A stretch of DNA of 64,000 bases from Streptomyces pseudovenezuelae (lineage in GTDB: Bacteria > Actinomycetota > Actinomycetes > Streptomycetales > Streptomycetaceae): the NCBI RefSeq assembly GCF_001513955.1, contig NZ_KQ948144.1, positions 985,203 to 1,049,202 of the forward strand. The letters are read 5' to 3'. Both the position numbers and the translations under genes were made by a program. Below are positions 61,411 through 64,000 of the stretch, piece after piece; position 1 is the first letter of the stretch, and each line of letters starts with the position of its first letter. A model generated the notes under the pieces. That model was not told where the DNA came from and made no database searches. It saw only the letters and a program-made list of their open reading frames with translations.

Positions 61411-62997
61411 TCACTCGCCCGCGGGCACCAACTCCTGCTCCTCCTGGCCCGGCTGACGTTCCTTCGGGCGGCCCGGCAGGTACAGGGCCACCACCAGGGC
61501 GCCGACCAGGGCCACGCCCGCTCCCCACAGCGCGGTGACGTGCATCGCGTGCAGGAAGGCGTCGTTGGCCGGACCGACCAGGGCGTCACCCCGGGGGCCG
61601 AGCTTCGCGGCGACGCCGAGGGTGGCCTCGATGGACTCGCCCGCGGTGTGCCGTACGCCCGGCGGGACCGACCCGAGGTGGGACTCGATGCCGCTGCGGT
61701 AGGCCGTGGAGAGGACCGAGCCGAGGACGGCGATCCCGAGCGCGCCGCCGACCTGCCGGAAGGTGTTGCTGAGCGCGGAGGCGGAGCCGGCCTTCTCGCG
61801 CGGCAGGGCCTGCATGATGACGACGCTGGTCGGCGTCATGATGTGCGCCATGCCCGTACCCATGAGGAAGAAGATCACCTCAAGGAGCCAGATGGGCGTG
61901 TCAGCCTCCAGGGTGGCGAACGCGACCAGCATCGCGGCGATCAGCAGCATGCCGCCCGTGGTCGTCGCCCGGTTGCCGAAGCGGTCGACGACCAGCCGGG
62001 CGCGCGGCGCGAAGATCAGCTGCGCGGCGGCCAGCGGCAGCATCAGCAGACCGGTCTGCAGCGGTGAGTAGCCCCGCACGCTCTGGGTGTAGAAGACCGA
62101 GAAGAAGGTCACGCCCATCAGCGCGAAGAACACCAGCCCTATGGCGCCGATCGCGGCCGAGAACACCTTGTTCTTGAAGTAGGTGACATCGATCGACGGG
62201 TGGTCGCTGCGCTTCTCGAACACCACGAACGCGACGAGCACGGCGAGACCGGCACCGATGGTGGCCAGGACGGTCGCGTCCGTGAAGTCGGCGAGCTGGC
62301 CGCCCTTGATGATGCCGTAGACGAGCAGGACCAGTCCGATGACCGACAGCACGACGCCGACGGGGTCGATCCGGCCCGGGTTCGGGTCGCGGGAGTCGGG
62401 CACCAGCCACAGCATCAGCGCGAGGGCGAGCACCACGATGGGCACGTTGATGAGGAAGACCGAGCCCCACCAGAAGTGGTCGAGGAGCACACCGCCGGTG
62501 ATCGGCCCGATGGCGATGGCGAGTCCGACGCCGCCCGCCCAGATGCCGATGGCCTTGGGCTGCTCCTCGCGCTCGAAGACGTTCATCAGGACGGCGAGCG
62601 TGGCCGGCATGACGAACGCCGCGCCGAGGCCCATCAGCGCGCGGAAGGCGATCAGCTGGTCCGGGGAGCCGGAGAACGCGGCGAGCGCGGAACCGGCGCC
62701 GAACACCACCAGGCCGCCCAGCAGCACCTTCTTGCGGCCGAGCCGGTCGCCGAGCAGCCCCGCGGTGAACAGGAGCCCGGCGAAGACCAGGGTGTAGGCG
62801 TTGATCGCCCACTCCAGCTCACTCTGGGTGGCGCCCAGGCCGGTCGGCGCGGGGGTCGAGATCGTCTTGATCGCGACGTTCAGGATCGAGTTGTCGAGCA
62901 CCACGATCAGCAGGCTCAGCATCAGTACGCCGAGGATCGCCCAGCGGCGCCGGTGCACCGCCTCCGGTACCCGGGAGTCAGGGACTGCGGTAGTCAT
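61411..62997 (-). CDS. DHA2-type multidrug MFS exporter
   Basis: A 528-residue, 14-helix exporter of the EmrB/QacA class. Signatures include [35 protein letters not shown] (motif A) and [20 protein letters not shown] (motif C region). It is read from a promoter that contains a TetR-type palindrome and is followed by a TetR gene, the common arrangement for inducible multidrug efflux. ATG 62997 is the start. Confidence 0.94.
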   Translation of the reverse strand: MTTAVPDSRVPEAVHRRRWAILGVLMLSLLIVVLDNSILNVAIKTISTPAPTGLGATQSELEWAINAYTLVFAGLLFTAGLLGDRLGRKKVLLGGLVVFGAGSALAAFSGSPDQLIAFRALMGLGAAFVMPATLAVLMNVFEREEQPKAIGIWAGGVGLAIAIGPITGGVLLDHFWWGSVFLINVPIVVLALALMLWLVPDSRDPNPGRIDPVGVVLSVIGLVLLVYGIIKGGQLADFTDATVLATIGAGLAVLVAFVVFEKRSDHPSIDVTYFKNKVFSAAIGAIGLVFFALMGVTFFSVFYTQSVRGYSPLQTGLLMLPLAAAQLIFAPRARLVVDRFGNRATTTGGMLLIAAMLVAFATLEADTPIWLLEVIFFLMGTGMAHIMTPTSVVIMQALPREKAGSASALSNTFRQVGGALGIAVLGSVLSTAYRSGIESHLGSVPPGVRHTAGESIEATLGVAAKLGPRGDALVGPANDAFLHAMHVTALWGAGVALVGALVVALYLPGRPKERQPGQEEQELVPAGE

Positions 62998-63019
62998 GCG
63001 TCCGAGAGTAACCCCATTA

Positions 63020-63042
63020 CGATACGGCACCGTCTCGTATCG
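63020..63042 (-). promoter_or_regulatory. TetR-type operator before the multidrug exporter
   Basis: CGATACG at 63020-63026 and CGTATCG at 63036-63042 are perfect inverted arms around nine bases, in an AT-rich setting 23 bases before the exporter start. The GATACG/CGTATC pattern is typical for TetR-family repressors of efflux pumps. The TetR protein encoded at 60684 is the likely ligand-sensing partner. Confidence 0.7.
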
Positions 63043-63200
63043 TTAATTATTTACCCAGCTCTTACTCGCCGGGACTCACCCGGGCCGTGCCTGAACGGTC
63101 ACACCGACCACCCCTGGCCCTGACTGGCACGAGGTGCCACCATGGAGGTGGTCCGGGGACGCCGTGAGGGCGCCTCGAGATGACGTAAGGAGCCGTTGCA

Positions 63201-64000
63201 ATGACGCAGCTTTCGGCTGCCCACACCAAGCCCTCCGACGGCAGCAAGGCGCTGTACGGGGGCAAGGGCACGCGCCGCATCACCGTCCGGGACATCGCCC
63301 TCGCCAAGGAACGCGGCGAGAAGTGGCCCATGCTCACCGCCTACGACGCGACGACCGCCTCCGTCTTCGACGAGGCCGGCATCCCCGTGATGCTCGTCGG
63401 CGACTCGGCGGGCAACTGCCATCTCGGGTACGAGACCACCGTGCCCGTCACCATGGACGAGATAACCATGCTGTCGGCCGCCGTCGTACGGGGCACCTCG
63501 CGCGCCCTGATCGTCGGAGACCTGCCCTTCGGTTCGTACCAGGAGGGCCCGGTGCAGGCGCTGCGCTCGGCGACCCGGCTGGTCAAGGAGGCCGGCGTCG
63601 GCGCCGTGAAGCTGGAGGGCGGCGAGCGCTCCCACGAGCAGATCCGCCTGCTCGTCGAGTCCGGCATCCCGGTCATGGCCCACATCGGACTGACCCCCCA
63701 GTCCGTCAACGCCATGGGCTACCGCGTCCAGGGCCGCGGCGAGGAGGCGGCCCAGCAGCTGCTGCGCGACGCGAAGGCCGTCCAGGACGCGGGCGCGTTC
63801 GCGGTCGTGCTGGAACTGGTCCCGGCGGAGCTGGCGGCCGAGGTCACCCGGGTCCTGCACATCCCGACGGTCGGCATCGGAGCCGGCCCCGAGACCGACG
63901 CGCAGGTCCTCGTCTGGACCGACATGCTCGGCCTCACCGGCGGGCGCGTCCCGAAGTTCGTCAAGCAGTACGCCAACCTGCGCGAAGTGATGTCCGGCGC
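63201..64000 (+). CDS. panB: 3-methyl-2-oxobutanoate hydroxymethyltransferase (cut by window end)
   Basis: The first 266 residues of ketopantoate hydroxymethyltransferase, which adds a hydroxymethyl group from methylenetetrahydrofolate to 3-methyl-2-oxobutanoate in pantothenate and CoA synthesis. Metal ligands appear in [14 protein letters not shown] and [12 protein letters not shown], the substrate Lys in [10 protein letters not shown], and the catalytic Glu in [29 protein letters not shown] is typical. ATG 63201 follows AAGGAG. The frame is open at the window end, lacking only about the last 20 residues of a usual PanB. Confidence 0.95.
   Translation, partial: MTQLSAAHTKPSDGSKALYGGKGTRRITVRDIALAKERGEKWPMLTAYDATTASVFDEAGIPVMLVGDSAGNCHLGYETTVPVTMDEITMLSAAVVRGTSRALIVGDLPFGSYQEGPVQALRSATRLVKEAGVGAVKLEGGERSHEQIRLLVESGIPVMAHIGLTPQSVNAMGYRVQGRGEEAAQQLLRDAKAVQDAGAFAVVLELVPAELAAEVTRVLHIPTVGIGAGPETDAQVLVWTDMLGLTGGRVPKFVKQYANLREVMSG

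Overview
The window reads as chromosomal DNA of a Streptomyces or close relative. GC content is very high, there is strong third-position GC bias, GTG and CTG starts occur, and the gene content is typical: an AfsR/SARP-like regulator, F420-dependent metabolism, an EfeUOB iron system, an RNase HI-acid phosphatase fusion and many MFS, TetR and SDR genes. All assignments come from reading the sequence; no database search was run.

Layout. 0-7.5 kb: an MFS exporter with an extra C-terminal beta-sandwich domain, divergent from a broken MFS relic, then a response regulator/histidine kinase pair preceded by a 24-bp minisatellite that can be read as an octapeptide-repeat ORF. 7.6-10.6 kb: a three-gene MaoC hydratase, zinc dehydrogenase and SDR operon behind a KstR-type palindrome, suggesting steroid or branched acyl-CoA breakdown. 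10.7-20.5 kb: core genes (Nif3, zinc-ribbon coiled-coil protein, RNase HI-phosphatase, KDPG aldolase, YaaA, RNB ribonuclease, AraC regulator, EamA transporter) ending in rnpB, the RNase P RNA, whose 5' end overlaps the EamA reading frame.

20.5-27.5 kb looks like an accessory, lower-GC stretch: a large single-chain DNA methylase/nuclease, two MmpS-like membrane-anchored proteins, a small secreted protein and a wrecked Xaa-Pro aminopeptidase. 27.6-37.7 kb: MazG-like protein, a 111-bp tandem repeat, DoxX, NTF2-like protein, aldo/keto reductase with a MerR-type leaderless promoter, a MacB/FtsX-type ABC exporter behind three 21-bp direct repeats, SDR and Gfo/Idh/MocA oxidoreductases, a Bcr/CflA-type exporter and a serine hydrolase. 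37.9-38.7 kb is a diverged satellite of about 20-bp units, followed by an Rsm22-family gene that ends inside an 85-bp MITE-like element.

39.9-48.4 kb has an iron theme: efeO-efeB-efeU plus a lipoprotein gene behind two tandem iron boxes, a PhzF-like gene and a heme oxygenase relic next to methionine aminopeptidase. 48.4-64 kb: transporters, an SIS-like protein, F420:NADP reductase, a site-2 protease-like peptidase, a 1114-residue AfsR-like regulator convergent with a DrrAB-type ABC exporter, two more MFS exporters (one in a unit with a TetR regulator and a likely operator), a membrane-anchored EEP hydrolase, and the start of panB, cut off by the window end.
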